From NCBI RefSeq assembly GCF_029223585.1, contig NZ_CP119424.1, positions 992,001 through 1,056,000 on the forward strand: a stretch of 64,000 nt of DNA. Direction: 5' to 3'. How positions within the stretch are numbered: the stretch's first letter is position 1; each line of letters opens with the position of its first letter. The notes beneath the pieces were generated by a model, which ran no database searches, was not told the origin of the DNA, and saw only the letters and a list, made by a program, of their open reading frames with translations. The stretch comes from Photobacterium sp. DA100. Lineage in GTDB: Bacteria > Pseudomonadota > Gammaproteobacteria > Enterobacterales > Vibrionaceae. The translations under genes and the position numbers were made by a program. Shown here piece by piece: positions 41,858-51,429 of the stretch.

Positions 41858-42397
41858 ATGCTTACAATAAACGATACCGCACTGGTGATAGTTGATGTCC
41901 AAGGCAAACTTGCCCAAATCATGGACGGCCGAGATGCGCTTTTCAAGAACCTAGAAACCGTGGTCAAAGGCGCTAAGGTTCTTGAAATCCCGATAATCTG
42001 GGTAGAACAAATCCCTCACAAGTTGGGACCAACCATCCCGCAGATTTCCGATCACCTTCACGATCACACGCCAATCGCCAAAAATAGTTTCAGCTGTTAC
42101 CGCGAGCCAAAATTTATCGAAGCACTAGCAGAGGCTGGCTGTAAGAATGTTGTGGTAGTCGGTATTGAAGCACATATTTGCGTATACCAGACCGTACGTC
42201 AGCTGCTTGAAGCTGACTACCATGTTGAAGTCGTTGCCGACGCGGTATCTTCTCGACACCCAACAAACAAGCAGGTAGCCCTACAGAAGATGCAGCAATT
42301 CGGGGCATCTCTCACCACTGCCGAGATGCTGATTTTCGAGTTGCAAGAAGTCGCTGAAGGCGACCGCTTCAAAGAGATACTTAGCGTTGTAAAGTAA
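41858..42397 (+). CDS. isochorismatase-like cysteine hydrolase
   Basis: A 179-residue hydrolase. The catalytic Asp is in ALVIVDVQGKL, a Lys in PIAKNSFSCYR near residue 80, and the nucleophile Cys in VVVGIEAHICVYQTVRQL near residue 114. This is the Asp-Lys-Cys triad of YcaC and nicotinamidase relatives. It should hydrolyse an amide or related bond; no substrate is clear. The start ATG 41858 is preferred over the TTG four codons earlier. It follows the CDGSH-GltS gene by 79 bases on the same strand, so the two may be co-transcribed. Confidence 0.88.
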   Translation: MLTINDTALVIVDVQGKLAQIMDGRDALFKNLETVVKGAKVLEIPIIWVEQIPHKLGPTIPQISDHLHDHTPIAKNSFSCYREPKFIEALAEAGCKNVVVVGIEAHICVYQTVRQLLEADYHVEVVADAVSSRHPTNKQVALQKMQQFGASLTTAEMLIFELQEVAEGDRFKEILSVVK

Positions 42398-42413
42398 AGA
42401 CGCAGCACTGCAT

Positions 42414-42446
42414 AAAAAAACGCGGTACCTAGGTACCGCGTTTTTA
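42414..42446. terminator. bidirectional Rho-independent terminator
   Basis: CGCGGTACC, TA and GGTACCGCG form a 20-bp palindrome with seven A before and five T after, between the isochorismatase-like gene and the DmsC-like gene. Confidence 0.88.
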
Positions 42447-42465
42447 CATCTGGGTATGCAAAGCC

Positions 42466-43227
42466 TTAGTATCCAACGCCGGCAAAATAGGATGAGATCC
42501 CGCTCAGGACCAACGCAAAAGTCATCACACTCATCACCGGTTTGCTTTTTGTCACAATAGGCATATACCAAACCCCCACGGCAGCCAATAGCAAGCCGAG
42601 ACTGGCCACTTGTGACACAAACGGCATGATTGCCCCACCGGCTTCAATTTGACTGGATAGCTCACCAAGTTGTGGCAACCCGGTCAGTAAGCAGGCAAGT
42701 GCGGCGAGCGCACCAATGCGAGGCAGAACAATATTAAGCTCATCCACTTTATGTTTTGCACGGATCAAGCAGGCATGCGCCAGCAAGGTACCACCGCAAA
42801 ACGTCGTCGCCATAAAATGCGATGCCACCAGCCATTGCTCGCTTCTCACCACCAGGCCATTTACCAAGTACCCGACGCCAATGAGAGCAGCAAGGCCCAG
42901 GCACAACTGTCTGAATCGCTCGGAGCCAACGAGTGTTTTTTCGACAAACCAATACAGCAACGCCGCGGCAAAGAATGTAATCGCAAGCAGCGCCTCTGTT
43001 CCAATGCGGTATCCATCAGCAGTATCAGAGAGCATCATATTGAGCTCTCGCAGTAACAGAGCACCAAATAACATCAACCATAAAACCGGCATCGTTCTGT
43101 GGAGTCGATCGGCCTGACCGAAACATAGTTTGCCGCTGAGCAGCACCGTGCCAAGGACAATAAATGCACCAATAGCCATTTGGGTTAAAACACTTGAAAG
43201 AATAAATGGCCACTCAAACCAAGCCAT
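42466..43227 (-). CDS. DmsC-like membrane anchor, orphan
   Basis: A 253-residue membrane protein with about eight helices. The opening WPFILSSVLTQMAIGAFIVLGTVLL and the general plan match the DmsC anchor of anaerobic DMSO reductase, which holds the catalytic subunits at the inner membrane and passes electrons from menaquinol. No DmsA or DmsB gene lies beside it, so it is an orphan and may serve another partner elsewhere. The start has a strong GAGGTGAG site. The DmsC assignment is by resemblance. Confidence 0.7.
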   Translation of the reverse strand: MAWFEWPFILSSVLTQMAIGAFIVLGTVLLSGKLCFGQADRLHRTMPVLWLMLFGALLLRELNMMLSDTADGYRIGTEALLAITFFAAALLYWFVEKTLVGSERFRQLCLGLAALIGVGYLVNGLVVRSEQWLVASHFMATTFCGGTLLAHACLIRAKHKVDELNIVLPRIGALAALACLLTGLPQLGELSSQIEAGGAIMPFVSQVASLGLLLAAVGVWYMPIVTKSKPVMSVMTFALVLSGISSYFAGVGY

Positions 43228-43307
43228 AACTCACCTCGCCGTCATTCTAGTGACGTTTTTTAAAACGTAAGGCGGCGTATTGTGCCTGACAGCAATAATT
43301 TGTCCAC

Positions 43308-43337
43308 AAAAAAGCCCAGCTAGAATAGGAACTGGGC
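43308..43337 (-). terminator. Rho-independent terminator of the DHA2 exporter gene
   Basis: GCCCAG (43314-43319) and CTGGGC (43332-43337) with a 12-base loop. Six A on the left give the T-tract on the minus strand. Confidence 0.7.
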
Positions 43338-43366
43338 AGATAATTGTCGTACCTTTTGTCGGTTAC

Positions 43367-44779
43367 CTATTTCACATTCCCCGGCTTGTATGAACGTTTT
43401 GGCTTGACCACATCAGAAGACAACGGTTGAGCCTTTAGGCATACAATGGCGACGAGCCACGAAACTAGCGCCACCACCACCAAACCGCCATAGGTCATGG
43501 TAAAACCTTGTCCCAAGGCTGACGGATCGAATTGAGAAAGGCCCTCGGCGCTTCCCTCTCCCACCAGCACCGGTACTTTGATATGGAACAAAGCAGCACA
43601 AAAGGCAACACCGATGGCGCCGCCAAACTCTCGCCCGTAACCAAACATCGATAGTCCAATACCTCTATCATGAGGCGGCAATACATTCTGTACCACAACA
43701 TTTAGGCTAGGCAATGTCAGGCCCAAGCCAAGCCCTGCAACAGCTAGTGCCACTGTCAGCAAAACCCCTTGGTACAGAAGGAAAACAGCGACGACAGACA
43801 TACCAAAACCCAACACGACCAAAGACTTGTAAAAACCTGTTTTGGCTATTCGCTTTCCCCCTAGATAAGCACCACTGGTAATACTCATCATAAATACCAT
43901 CATAATGAGGCCACTTGCCGAGGCACTTGTGCCATGCTGCCATTGCATCTGAAGGGGTAAGTAAACCAGCACGGCAAACATTAACAACTGCGAGCACATG
44001 ATCAGTATTACACTGATCAGATATCCGGGGAGTGTAAACAAACGTGCAGGCAAAATTGGATCTGCTATGCGCTTTTCCACAATAATAAACAGCAAAATAG
44101 AAAAAGCTGTGGCACAAATTAATCCGATGCGGCTGATAGATATATCGGGTGACATCAGTAACAGCAACAAGGTAGTGATGGTCATCAACAGACCGGCTCC
44201 AGCCCAATCAAAGCGGCTGTCACGCCCTTTGCTCAGGTGTTTGAGATTGGTATTGATCATCCACAGCGCTACTGCACCGAGTGGTAGATTGATCCAGAAC
44301 ACCCAACGCCAACTCAGGTGTTCGGCAAAATAGCCCCCCAGCAACGGGCCAGCAATACTCGATGCCGCATAAACAGCAGAGATATAGCCTTGATACTTGC
44401 CCACTTCCCGGGCCGGAATACAGTCCGCAATTACGGTAAACGCCAGCGCAATAAGGCCACCGCCCCCGATACCCTGCAGCACCCTTGCCGCAACAAGCGT
44501 TGTCAGATCCTGTGCAACGGCACAGGCCACAGATCCCAGCAGGAACAAGACAATGCTGGTGTTAAGCATTTTTACCCGGCCAAAAATATCACTCAACTTG
44601 CCATAGACCGGCAATACTGCCGTAGCCGCCAACAGGTAGGCCGTCACCACCCAAGTCAGTGCCTGCCCTGCCCCCAGTTCTTCTCCGATGATTGGCAACG
44701 GTGTTGTGACAATACTTTTCTCTAATGAACCCAGCGCGATAACCAATGCAACGCTGGCAAAAATCGTTTTCGGCGACAT
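43367..44779 (-). CDS. MFS exporter, DHA2 (14-helix) family
   Basis: A 470-residue major-facilitator protein with about fourteen helices. It has the DHA2 signature near the start (ALGSLEKSIVTTPLPIIGEELG), the motif A region GKLSDIFGRVKM, motif C-like GPLLGGYFAEHLSWRWVFWINLPLG near 140-165, and a central loop (LSKGRDSRFDWAGAGLLM). Members expel drugs, dyes or bile-type compounds by proton antiport. The start ATG 44779 has TAGGAGAG upstream; the open frame extends to a TTG at 44815 without support. Confidence 0.9.
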   Translation of the reverse strand: MSPKTIFASVALVIALGSLEKSIVTTPLPIIGEELGAGQALTWVVTAYLLAATAVLPVYGKLSDIFGRVKMLNTSIVLFLLGSVACAVAQDLTTLVAARVLQGIGGGGLIALAFTVIADCIPAREVGKYQGYISAVYAASSIAGPLLGGYFAEHLSWRWVFWINLPLGAVALWMINTNLKHLSKGRDSRFDWAGAGLLMTITTLLLLLMSPDISISRIGLICATAFSILLFIIVEKRIADPILPARLFTLPGYLISVILIMCSQLLMFAVLVYLPLQMQWQHGTSASASGLIMMVFMMSITSGAYLGGKRIAKTGFYKSLVVLGFGMSVVAVFLLYQGVLLTVALAVAGLGLGLTLPSLNVVVQNVLPPHDRGIGLSMFGYGREFGGAIGVAFCAALFHIKVPVLVGEGSAEGLSQFDPSALGQGFTMTYGGLVVVALVSWLVAIVCLKAQPLSSDVVKPKRSYKPGNVK

Positions 44780-45007
44780 ATGCTCTCCTATGAATGCGCG
44801 ACAAGGATAAAACAAACAATTGATTCCGAAAACAGAAGATTATGAAGCATCAGTTCTCACTAATAGCTTGTATGGCATTGACAAACGGCGCCTATTACTC
44901 TAACTTAATTTTTAAACAAAAATAAGTTACCTTGAGTTTGTCAGATTTGCTTATTCGCAAGGTTACGCTTTCACTTATTCTATACAGGTTCAAGAGTTGG
45001 GACGCCT

Positions 45008-46132
45008 ATGTACGCTATCACAAACATCAATGTTTTTAACGGTCAAGATATCCTTGAAAACCAAGCAATTATTGTTAATGGCGATACCATTGAATCAATT
45101 GTCCCAATGACTGGTGCCACCCTGCCGGACATCACCTATGATGGTCAGAACCTAACAGCAACCGCAGGTTTTATCGATTTACAGCTTAACGGCTGCGGTG
45201 GTGTGATGCTCAATGTCGACATCTCGAAGCGCACTCTCGACATCATGAACCTGACCAATATTCAAAATGGTACGACCCAATATTTACCCACGCTGATCAC
45301 CAGTAAGCACGAGACCATGTGCCAAGCGGTAGAGCTTGTCGCCGCAATCGACGATCCTGAAAGTGAAGGTATCATCGGGTTGCACCTAGAAGGGCCTTTT
45401 ATTAGCAAAGAAAAAAAAGGGGCCCACGATGAAAATCATATTCGCATTCTTGATGAGCTAACCGCGCACTACCTAGCCGATAATGCCAAACATATCTCCG
45501 TCGTTACCCTTGCGCCAGAAAACACTTCGCAAACGGTCATTGATATCCTCGACAATGCTGGTATCACGGTGTCACTCGGTCATACCAATGCCAACTACCA
45601 CCAGCTTTGCTGCAAGCATCATTTGAAGATGGCGACCCACTTGTATAACGCGATGACGCCCCTGGGTTCTCGTGAACCCGGTGCCGTGGGCTATATCTTC
45701 GACAAGAAACCGCATGCGGGCATTATTGTCGATGGTATTCACTCTTCATATGCCTCTGTTCGTATCGCACACCAACTACTGGGCGATAAACTTTTCATGG
45801 TGACAGATGCCGTTGCACCAGCTGGAACCGATATGATGGAATATGACATGGCTGGAACCACCGCGTATGTGACGGATGGTAAATGCCATTATGCTGACGG
45901 GACGATTGCAGGGGCTGCAATCACCATGATTGAAGGGGTTAAAAACCTAATCCAACATGTCGGCCTAAGCAGAGAAGAAGCACTTCGCATGGCAAGCCTT
46001 TACCCTGCGAAAGCCGCAGGTATCGATCACCAATACGGCAAGCTTGCCGCGGGCTATAAAGCTAACATTACTCTACTCAACGACAGCAATGATGTCTGCT
46101 CAGTCTATCAGATGGGGCTCAAACGGTTGTAA
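45008..46132 (+). CDS. nagA: N-acetylglucosamine-6-phosphate deacetylase
   Basis: A 374-residue amidohydrolase that removes the acetyl group from GlcNAc-6-phosphate to give GlcN-6-phosphate. Signatures in order: AGFIDLQLNGCGG, GLHLEGPFI with the metal-binding Glu, SLGHTNANYHQL, THLYNAMTPLGSREPG, GIIVDGIHSS and FMVTDAVAPAGTD with the catalytic Asp. No other nag gene (nagB, nagE, nagC) is nearby, so this is an isolated copy; the LysR gene downstream may control it. A 9-bp hairpin follows. Confidence 0.95.
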   Translation: MYAITNINVFNGQDILENQAIIVNGDTIESIVPMTGATLPDITYDGQNLTATAGFIDLQLNGCGGVMLNVDISKRTLDIMNLTNIQNGTTQYLPTLITSKHETMCQAVELVAAIDDPESEGIIGLHLEGPFISKEKKGAHDENHIRILDELTAHYLADNAKHISVVTLAPENTSQTVIDILDNAGITVSLGHTNANYHQLCCKHHLKMATHLYNAMTPLGSREPGAVGYIFDKKPHAGIIVDGIHSSYASVRIAHQLLGDKLFMVTDAVAPAGTDMMEYDMAGTTAYVTDGKCHYADGTIAGAAITMIEGVKNLIQHVGLSREEALRMASLYPAKAAGIDHQYGKLAAGYKANITLLNDSNDVCSVYQMGLKRL

Positions 46133-46155
46133 AGGTAAAGCACATCCTAAAGCAG

Positions 46156-46181
46156 GCAGATACCTCGCCAATGGTATCTGC
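46156..46181 (+). terminator. hairpin after nagA
   Basis: GCAGATACC (46156-46164), an 8-base loop and GGTATCTGC (46173-46181) form a perfect 9-bp stem. Only TTG follows, so it is a weak Rho-independent terminator or an attenuator before the LysR gene. Confidence 0.5.
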
Positions 46182-46248
46182 TTGACGACATTCATACTCC
46201 GATGGTACTAATCTTTTACACAGATCTTAAAACAGTACCTTGCTTGCC

Positions 46249-47136
46249 ATGCTAAATACCCAATGGCTCCATACATTTATTACCTTGGTTGAAGTCGGCC
46301 ACTTCACTCAGACTGCAGAAAGACTCTTCATGACCCAACCGGGCGTCAGCCAACATATTAAAAAACTCGAGGAGCAAGCCGGAACGCCGTTAATTAAACG
46401 TATCGGTAAAAGATTTGAGCTGACACCTGCTGGCCAGCAACTCTATCGATACGGCGTAAAACGCCAAGAAGATGAAAAACAGCTATTGGGCGAATTATTA
46501 ACCGATGACCCTTTCTGTGGCGAATGCCACTTGGCTTGTTCTGGTTCGCTGGCGATGTTTCTCTATCCCCATTTTCTCAAACATCAGCAAAAGCATCAGG
46601 CAATCAGTATACACCTGGAATCAGCGCCGAATCATAGAATTCTCGAAGGGATCAAAACTGGTCAGTTTGATATCGGCATCGTAACACATTCAGTCGACGA
46701 CCAATATTTCGACCAACACCAAATCGGCCAGGAAGCATTATGCGTTGTGGTGCCGGCAGACTATCCGGAAGTTCAATTATCAAAAGACACCTTATATTCA
46801 TTCGGATTTATTGACCACCCTGACGGCAAGCATTACCTACAGCAGGTGCACTTGGCAAACTACAGTGATAGCCATTTTGATTTCAATAAAATAAAAAAAA
46901 CGGGTTATATTAATCAGCTCAACCAGATATTGCTTCCTGTATCTGAAGGTCTCGGTTTTACCGTGTTACCCGAGAAGGCTGTTAGCCAGTTTAGCAACCA
47001 AGACAAAATCAAAACTCTCCCGCTTCCAAACACAGTCAGACAAGATCTTTATCTACTGAGAAAACAGCACCGCCCGCTGGCGAAACGATACCTACAGATT
47101 ATCGATGTGATTACGCACCTTCTGAGCCAAAGCTAA
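46249..47136 (+). CDS. LysR-family transcriptional regulator
   Basis: A 295-residue regulator with the N-terminal helix-turn-helix WLHTFITLVEVGHFTQTAERLFMTQPGVSQHIKKLEEQAG. The effector domain starts near residue 92 (GECHLACSGSLAMFLYPHF) and ends with LLPVSEGLGFTVLPEKAVSQF. It is co-directional with nagA and 116 bases downstream. In the LysR family control of an adjacent gene is common, so nagA could be the target, but most LysR targets are divergent. I use ATG 46249; a TTG three codons earlier is possible. Confidence 0.9.
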   Translation: MLNTQWLHTFITLVEVGHFTQTAERLFMTQPGVSQHIKKLEEQAGTPLIKRIGKRFELTPAGQQLYRYGVKRQEDEKQLLGELLTDDPFCGECHLACSGSLAMFLYPHFLKHQQKHQAISIHLESAPNHRILEGIKTGQFDIGIVTHSVDDQYFDQHQIGQEALCVVVPADYPEVQLSKDTLYSFGFIDHPDGKHYLQQVHLANYSDSHFDFNKIKKTGYINQLNQILLPVSEGLGFTVLPEKAVSQFSNQDKIKTLPLPNTVRQDLYLLRKQHRPLAKRYLQIIDVITHLLSQS

Positions 47137-47154
47137 TTCAGGCCTTCAGAAATA

Positions 47155-47182
47155 AAAATCCTGCTTAAACAGCAGGATTTTA
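47155..47182. terminator. bidirectional Rho-independent terminator
   Basis: AAATCCTGCT and AGCAGGATTT with a 5-base loop, between the LysR gene and the small protein gene on the minus strand. Confidence 0.8.
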
Positions 47183-47217
47183 CTAACCATTGCCAGACCA
47201 ATTAAGTTACAGGGTAA

Positions 47218-47520
47218 CTACAGATCCCGCATCAGAATTTCATATTCTTCTTCAGCAAGCTCTATCAGTTTGGCGAGCTCTCTTGCATCATCGCTCGCTA
47301 AAGATAGGTGCCATTTAACATCGTCTCTCTTGATCTGATCTTTGCAAACAAGTTCAGTTTTCTTTCCTTCAGAATAGAAATACAGCTGGTCAAATTCACC
47401 GCTTAAATGGCTATTCTGCTCGAGGATATTAACTTCAAGCTCCCCTACAGGACTTACTGTAACATCTGCATGAAGTCTTGATTCACCAGGTAAAGTGAAA
47501 TGTCTATGTTCAGCCAACAT
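47218..47520 (-). CDS. hypothetical protein, small and acidic
   Basis: A 100-residue soluble protein, largely beta in the first half (HFTLPGESRLHADVTVSPVGELEVNILEQ, LYFYSEGKKTELVCK) with a helical acidic tail (DDARELAKLIELAEEEYEILMRDL). No known domain or signal peptide. GGAGG lies eight bases before the ATG at 47520, which supports it as a gene. Function unknown. Confidence 0.65.
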   Translation of the reverse strand: MLAEHRHFTLPGESRLHADVTVSPVGELEVNILEQNSHLSGEFDQLYFYSEGKKTELVCKDQIKRDDVKWHLSLASDDARELAKLIELAEEEYEILMRDL

Positions 47521-47834
47521 ACGACAGCCTCCCATCTGGCTTATGCCATGATTTCTTCTGCTACAGCAAACTTAAAATGCAAGTTGCCGAATAACGCTGC
47601 AAGCAGCGCCCCCAATCTCTCTACATTACTAATTCTAGCTAAAACCGAAAGTGCCAAATGAAAATTCACGAATTAACAACAATTATTCATTCGTTTTCTT
47701 GCTCGGTATCAAATTTTAGCCAATTGAGAAAAATCATGGCACAGATTTCTATTCACTCGGTTCCGTTTCTGGCAAAGTGATATACCCCATTAAAATACCC
47801 AATGGGCCAAACAGAATAAACCAAGGAAGTAACC
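47521..47834. promoter_or_regulatory. divergent region between the small acidic gene and ltaE
   Basis: A 314-base AT-rich interval with no gene. It holds the ltaE promoter. CCCATT (47787-47792) and AATGGG form a 6-bp inverted repeat just ahead of the ltaE ribosome-binding site AAGGAAG. Nothing more is recognisable. Confidence 0.35.
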
Positions 47835-48854
47835 ATGATAGATTTTCGTTCTGATACTGTAACCCAACCAAGCCAGGCCATGCGCGAGGCGATGGCTACC
47901 GCTCCTGTTGGCGATGACGTCTACGGTGATGATCCGACCGTCAATGATCTTGAAGTGTGGGCAGCAGAGCGACATGGTTTTGAAAGTGCTCTGTTTTGCA
48001 GTTCCGGTACACAAGCCAATTTGCTGTCGCTGATGGCCCACTGTGAGCGAGGTGATGAATATCTATGCGGCCAACAAGCGCATAACTATATGTTTGAAGG
48101 AGGCGGTGCAGCCGTTCTCGGGTCAATCCAACCTCAGCCCATAGAGAATGAAAAGGATGGCACAATTCCTTTCGCCAAGCTTGCGGCCGCAATAAAACCC
48201 GACGACGCGCATTTCGCCCGTACCCGCTTGCTTAGCCTGGAAAATACCATCAACGGTAAAGTCTTACCGCTTTCCTATATGGCTGAAGCAAGAGAGTTTG
48301 TGAATAAACATAATCTCAAGCTGCATTTAGACGGCGCCCGAGTTTACAATGCTGCCACCGCTCTGAACGTGGATATCAAACAGATCAGTCAGTACTTTGA
48401 TTCTATGACAGTTTGTTTGTCCAAAGGATTGGGTGCACCGGTTGGCTCTCTCGTCCTTGGCGACAAAGCCTTTATTGCCCGAGTACGCCGCTGGCGAAAA
48501 GTCTTGGGTGGCGGTATGCGCCAAGCAGGTATTTTGGCGGCGGCCGCAAAGATCGCCTTGACCGAGCATGTCGCCCGTTTGGCCGATGACCACGCCAACG
48601 CCAAGAAGCTTGCCGAGGGCCTGAACCACCTGCCTGGTTTTTCGGTGAAGTCCGATAGGGTACAGACCAATATTGTTTTTGCTAAAGTAGATCCAGCTCT
48701 CGATCAACGGCAACTCGCGGATATCTTGAAGGAAAAAGGCATTCTTATTACTCCGGGGAATCCAATGCGGTTGGTCACCCATATCGATATCAGCAGCGAA
48801 GATATCGTCACCTTTCTATCTGAGCTTAAGTTGGCACTGAAACAACTCAAATAG
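47835..48854 (+). CDS. ltaE: low-specificity L-threonine aldolase
   Basis: A 339-residue PLP enzyme that splits L-threonine and L-allo-threonine into glycine and acetaldehyde. Signatures: MIDFRSDTVTQPS at the start, GDDVYGDDPTVNDLE, FCSSGTQANLLSLMAHC, HLDGARVYNAA and the PLP lysine in CLSKGLGAPVGSLVLGDKAF near residue 200. The ATG has AAGGAAG upstream. Single-gene unit. Confidence 0.95.
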   Translation: MIDFRSDTVTQPSQAMREAMATAPVGDDVYGDDPTVNDLEVWAAERHGFESALFCSSGTQANLLSLMAHCERGDEYLCGQQAHNYMFEGGGAAVLGSIQPQPIENEKDGTIPFAKLAAAIKPDDAHFARTRLLSLENTINGKVLPLSYMAEAREFVNKHNLKLHLDGARVYNAATALNVDIKQISQYFDSMTVCLSKGLGAPVGSLVLGDKAFIARVRRWRKVLGGGMRQAGILAAAAKIALTEHVARLADDHANAKKLAEGLNHLPGFSVKSDRVQTNIVFAKVDPALDQRQLADILKEKGILITPGNPMRLVTHIDISSEDIVTFLSELKLALKQLK

Positions 48855-48872
48855 CAACGCAGACCCAATATG

Positions 48873-48906
48873 AAGCGCCTATTTCGCGGCTCAAAAATAG
48901 GCGCCT
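48873..48906. terminator. hairpin between ltaE and the opposing outer-membrane protein gene
   Basis: GCGCCTATTT (48875-48884) and AAATAGGCGC (48895-48904) form a perfect 10-bp stem with a 10-base loop. No T-tract follows; it probably still acts as a shared terminator. Confidence 0.55.
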
Positions 48907-48923
48907 TCTCATCGTTAGCCGGC

Positions 48924-49577
48924 CTAGAAGCGGTAGCCAAAGCTTATTGACGATAACCCATGCTCAACCTTGATACCGGCATCATCTAATCTGGTCGGTG
49001 CCACAATACGTAGCCCCAGCTCCCAGTTTTTGTAGTTAAGCACGGCACCAAGATGGGAATTGAAACCAAACCCCGACGAGTCAAAGTCTATCTGGCTATT
49101 GTCAGCATTCTTCAGTTTGCCATCTGCATTGATGTAATGGACCCCAGCGCCCAGCTCGAAACGCCAACTTTTACATGTAGAGCATAGCTTTCGGTCACCA
49201 AACTGGTAAAACAGTACTGGTGTTAAACCAACCGAATAGCCCTTATAGTTCCCGCCAACAAATTGATCATCATCGTCGTCATCATAGTCCAGATCAAAAT
49301 AGCTAGCGGACAGCTCTGTATGGTACCCCCAGCGAGTTGACTCCGAGAAATAGTATGGTGACTGCATCAGAGAAATAACCGGGGTGACCGAATTTGAGGA
49401 ATTAAACGGGATATCGTTAAACTCTCCTCGCTTGGTAATATCGATATTTCCGTTGGACTTGGCGATAGCCAATTTAACGCTGGGCACCCTGAACAAGGTA
49501 TCCAAATCCATCGCATGGGCTATAGAACCCGAGAAGAGCACAGTCGCGCTAACAATGAAACATCCGTATTTTTTCAT
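48924..49577 (-). CDS. small outer-membrane beta-barrel protein
   Basis: A 217-residue exported protein. The signal peptide ends GSIAHA-M (residues 1-22). The rest is beta-strand rich and ends in GYRF, the C-terminal Phe recognised by the outer-membrane assembly machine. An Asp run in DLDYDDDDDDQF near residue 93 forms an acidic loop that could bind divalent cations. Two Cys are in the segment LCSTCKSW. It has the look of an OmpW- or MipA-sized barrel, but no family can be named. AGAGGA lies eight bases ahead of the ATG at 49577. Confidence 0.72.
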   Translation of the reverse strand: MKKYGCFIVSATVLFSGSIAHAMDLDTLFRVPSVKLAIAKSNGNIDITKRGEFNDIPFNSSNSVTPVISLMQSPYYFSESTRWGYHTELSASYFDLDYDDDDDDQFVGGNYKGYSVGLTPVLFYQFGDRKLCSTCKSWRFELGAGVHYINADGKLKNADNSQIDFDSSGFGFNSHLGAVLNYKNWELGLRIVAPTRLDDAGIKVEHGLSSISFGYRF

Positions 49578-49632
49578 ACGCCAATCCTCTGACATACCTT
49601 CGTATATATCTAGTTAAGCACGACAATTACCC

Positions 49633-49658
49633 AAAAAAAAGCCCAGCGGTTGCTGGGC
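49633..49658 (-). terminator. Rho-independent terminator of nhaD
   Basis: GCCCAGC (49641-49647), GGTT and GCTGGGC with eight A on the left, giving the T-tract on the minus strand. It lies about 115 bases beyond the nhaD stop. Confidence 0.85.
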
Positions 49659-49772
49659 CAGCATTTCATTTTTTCTTTAGTGATGTTCTACACACTTTCT
49701 CTTTGTTAACACGTCAAAGTTGAACATTTTTCATTCAAACTCTTTTCTTAACAAGCATTTAAGTGTTACCAA

Positions 49773-51212
49773 CTAGAACAAATGGTTGTTCAGTAACAGG
49801 TGGCAAATAATACTTGCCACATAACCCAGGGCAATAACCGGCATCCACCTCAAATGTCCAAAGAAGGTATATTTACCGTGAGCGGCTCCCATCAGAGCAA
49901 CGCCGGCAGCAGAGCCAATCGACAGCAAACTCCCACCTACCCCGGCGGTTAATGTTACTAACAACCAATTGCCCAATGAGAGCTCAGGTTGCATCGTCAA
50001 GACCGCAAACATAACTGGGATATTATCGACTATTGCAGAGAGTATACCGACCATGACATTCGCCCACACCGGGTTCCACTGGGAATACATCACTTCTGAC
50101 ACCATGCCCAGATAACCCAACAGACTCAAGCCTCCCACGCACATTACAACACCATAGAAGAACAACAGCGTATCCCACTCGGCATGGGAAACACGCTTAA
50201 ACACATCAAAAGGCACGACAGAACCTATTCGCTTCAAGGCTTCTTCGTCATGGTTAGCTATCGCCAATGCCGTTTTCTTTTCGAGTGAACGCTTCAATGT
50301 CTTGCGTAAGAAAAAGCCGAAGAACTGAAGATAAGCCAGGCCCATCATCATCCCTATAACCGGTGGGAAGTGAACCCAGGCATGAAAGCCAACCGCTGTT
50401 GCAATCGTCAAGATAAACAGAAAAACAATTCGCCTCGCACCGCGTTTCAGCTCCACGTACTCACAGGTCGTGTTTGGCCTTGTTTTTGGGACAAAGAACG
50501 ACATAATAAACGCCGGTACAAGATAATTGACCAAGGATGGGATAAACAAGTCGATAAACTGGGTAAAGGTAACTAATCCCGCTTGCCAAACCATTAACGT
50601 TGTAATGTCGCCAAATGGGCTAAATGCCCCTCCCGCATTGGCTGCCACAACGATGTTGATACACGCTATGTTGATAAAACGTAAGTTACTACCGCCCACC
50701 TTCATCACGACTGCGCACATCAGCAAGGCCGTAGTCAGGTTATCGGCGATAGGCGAAATCATGAAGGACAAGAATCCGGTTAGCCAAAACAGGCTCCTGA
50801 AATTAAAGCCTTTACTTACCATCCAAGCTTGGAGGGCATCGAACAGACGTCGCTCTTCCATGGCACTGATATAGGTCATTGCAACCAGCAAGAACAATAA
50901 AAGCTCTGCATATTCCAGCAAGTTGTGCTCCAGAGCCGCTTTCGCCAACTCGATCTGCCCCTGCTGCTGATAGACAAAGCCAATCATCAGCCAAATTAAG
51001 CCGGCTGCTAACAACACCGGCTTAGACTTTCTCAGCTGAAGATACTCTTCACCCATTACCAAGCAATACGCTAGGCCAAAAATTAGCAATGATGCATAAC
51101 CGATCGTCGACTGGGTTAAATCGGTCCCTGGCACTGCAGCAAAAGCACTGCCTCCTGCCATCAGGGCTGCAGCGGTTGCCCCCAACATCATACTTACTCG
51201 TAACAGTTTCAT
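49773..51212 (-). CDS. nhaD: Na+/H+ antiporter NhaD
   Basis: A 479-residue ion-transporter family antiporter with about twelve helices. Characteristic stretches: LVAMTYISAMEERRLFDALQAWM, MISPIADNLTTALLMCAVVMKVGG with the conserved Asn/Thr of the NhaD ion site, AGGAFSPFGDITTLMVWQAG, and WANVMVGILSAIVDNIPVMFAVLTM near the end. It expels sodium in exchange for protons at alkaline pH, in line with a marine origin. A Ser/Ala-rich signal-like N-terminus is the first helix. Single-gene unit. Confidence 0.93.
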   Translation of the reverse strand: MKLLRVSMMLGATAAALMAGGSAFAAVPGTDLTQSTIGYASLLIFGLAYCLVMGEEYLQLRKSKPVLLAAGLIWLMIGFVYQQQGQIELAKAALEHNLLEYAELLLFLLVAMTYISAMEERRLFDALQAWMVSKGFNFRSLFWLTGFLSFMISPIADNLTTALLMCAVVMKVGGSNLRFINIACINIVVAANAGGAFSPFGDITTLMVWQAGLVTFTQFIDLFIPSLVNYLVPAFIMSFFVPKTRPNTTCEYVELKRGARRIVFLFILTIATAVGFHAWVHFPPVIGMMMGLAYLQFFGFFLRKTLKRSLEKKTALAIANHDEEALKRIGSVVPFDVFKRVSHAEWDTLLFFYGVVMCVGGLSLLGYLGMVSEVMYSQWNPVWANVMVGILSAIVDNIPVMFAVLTMQPELSLGNWLLVTLTAGVGGSLLSIGSAAGVALMGAAHGKYTFFGHLRWMPVIALGYVASIICHLLLNNHLF

Positions 51213-51429
51213 TCGCTACTCAACTCCCTGAGTGATTAATCTAAGTTAGTCTACACATTCCTTGACAGCATTTACGTGAAGTAATCCAATAAGATAACAA
51301 CAATCACAACACACAGTTAACACCATGCAAACATACGTGAGATGCATCTGTTTTCTAGTAAAAAAACATGAAAGACAGCGCATTTTTTTGCTTTTCCTAT
51401 TGCTTTTACCAATATCACCTACAGTAAAA

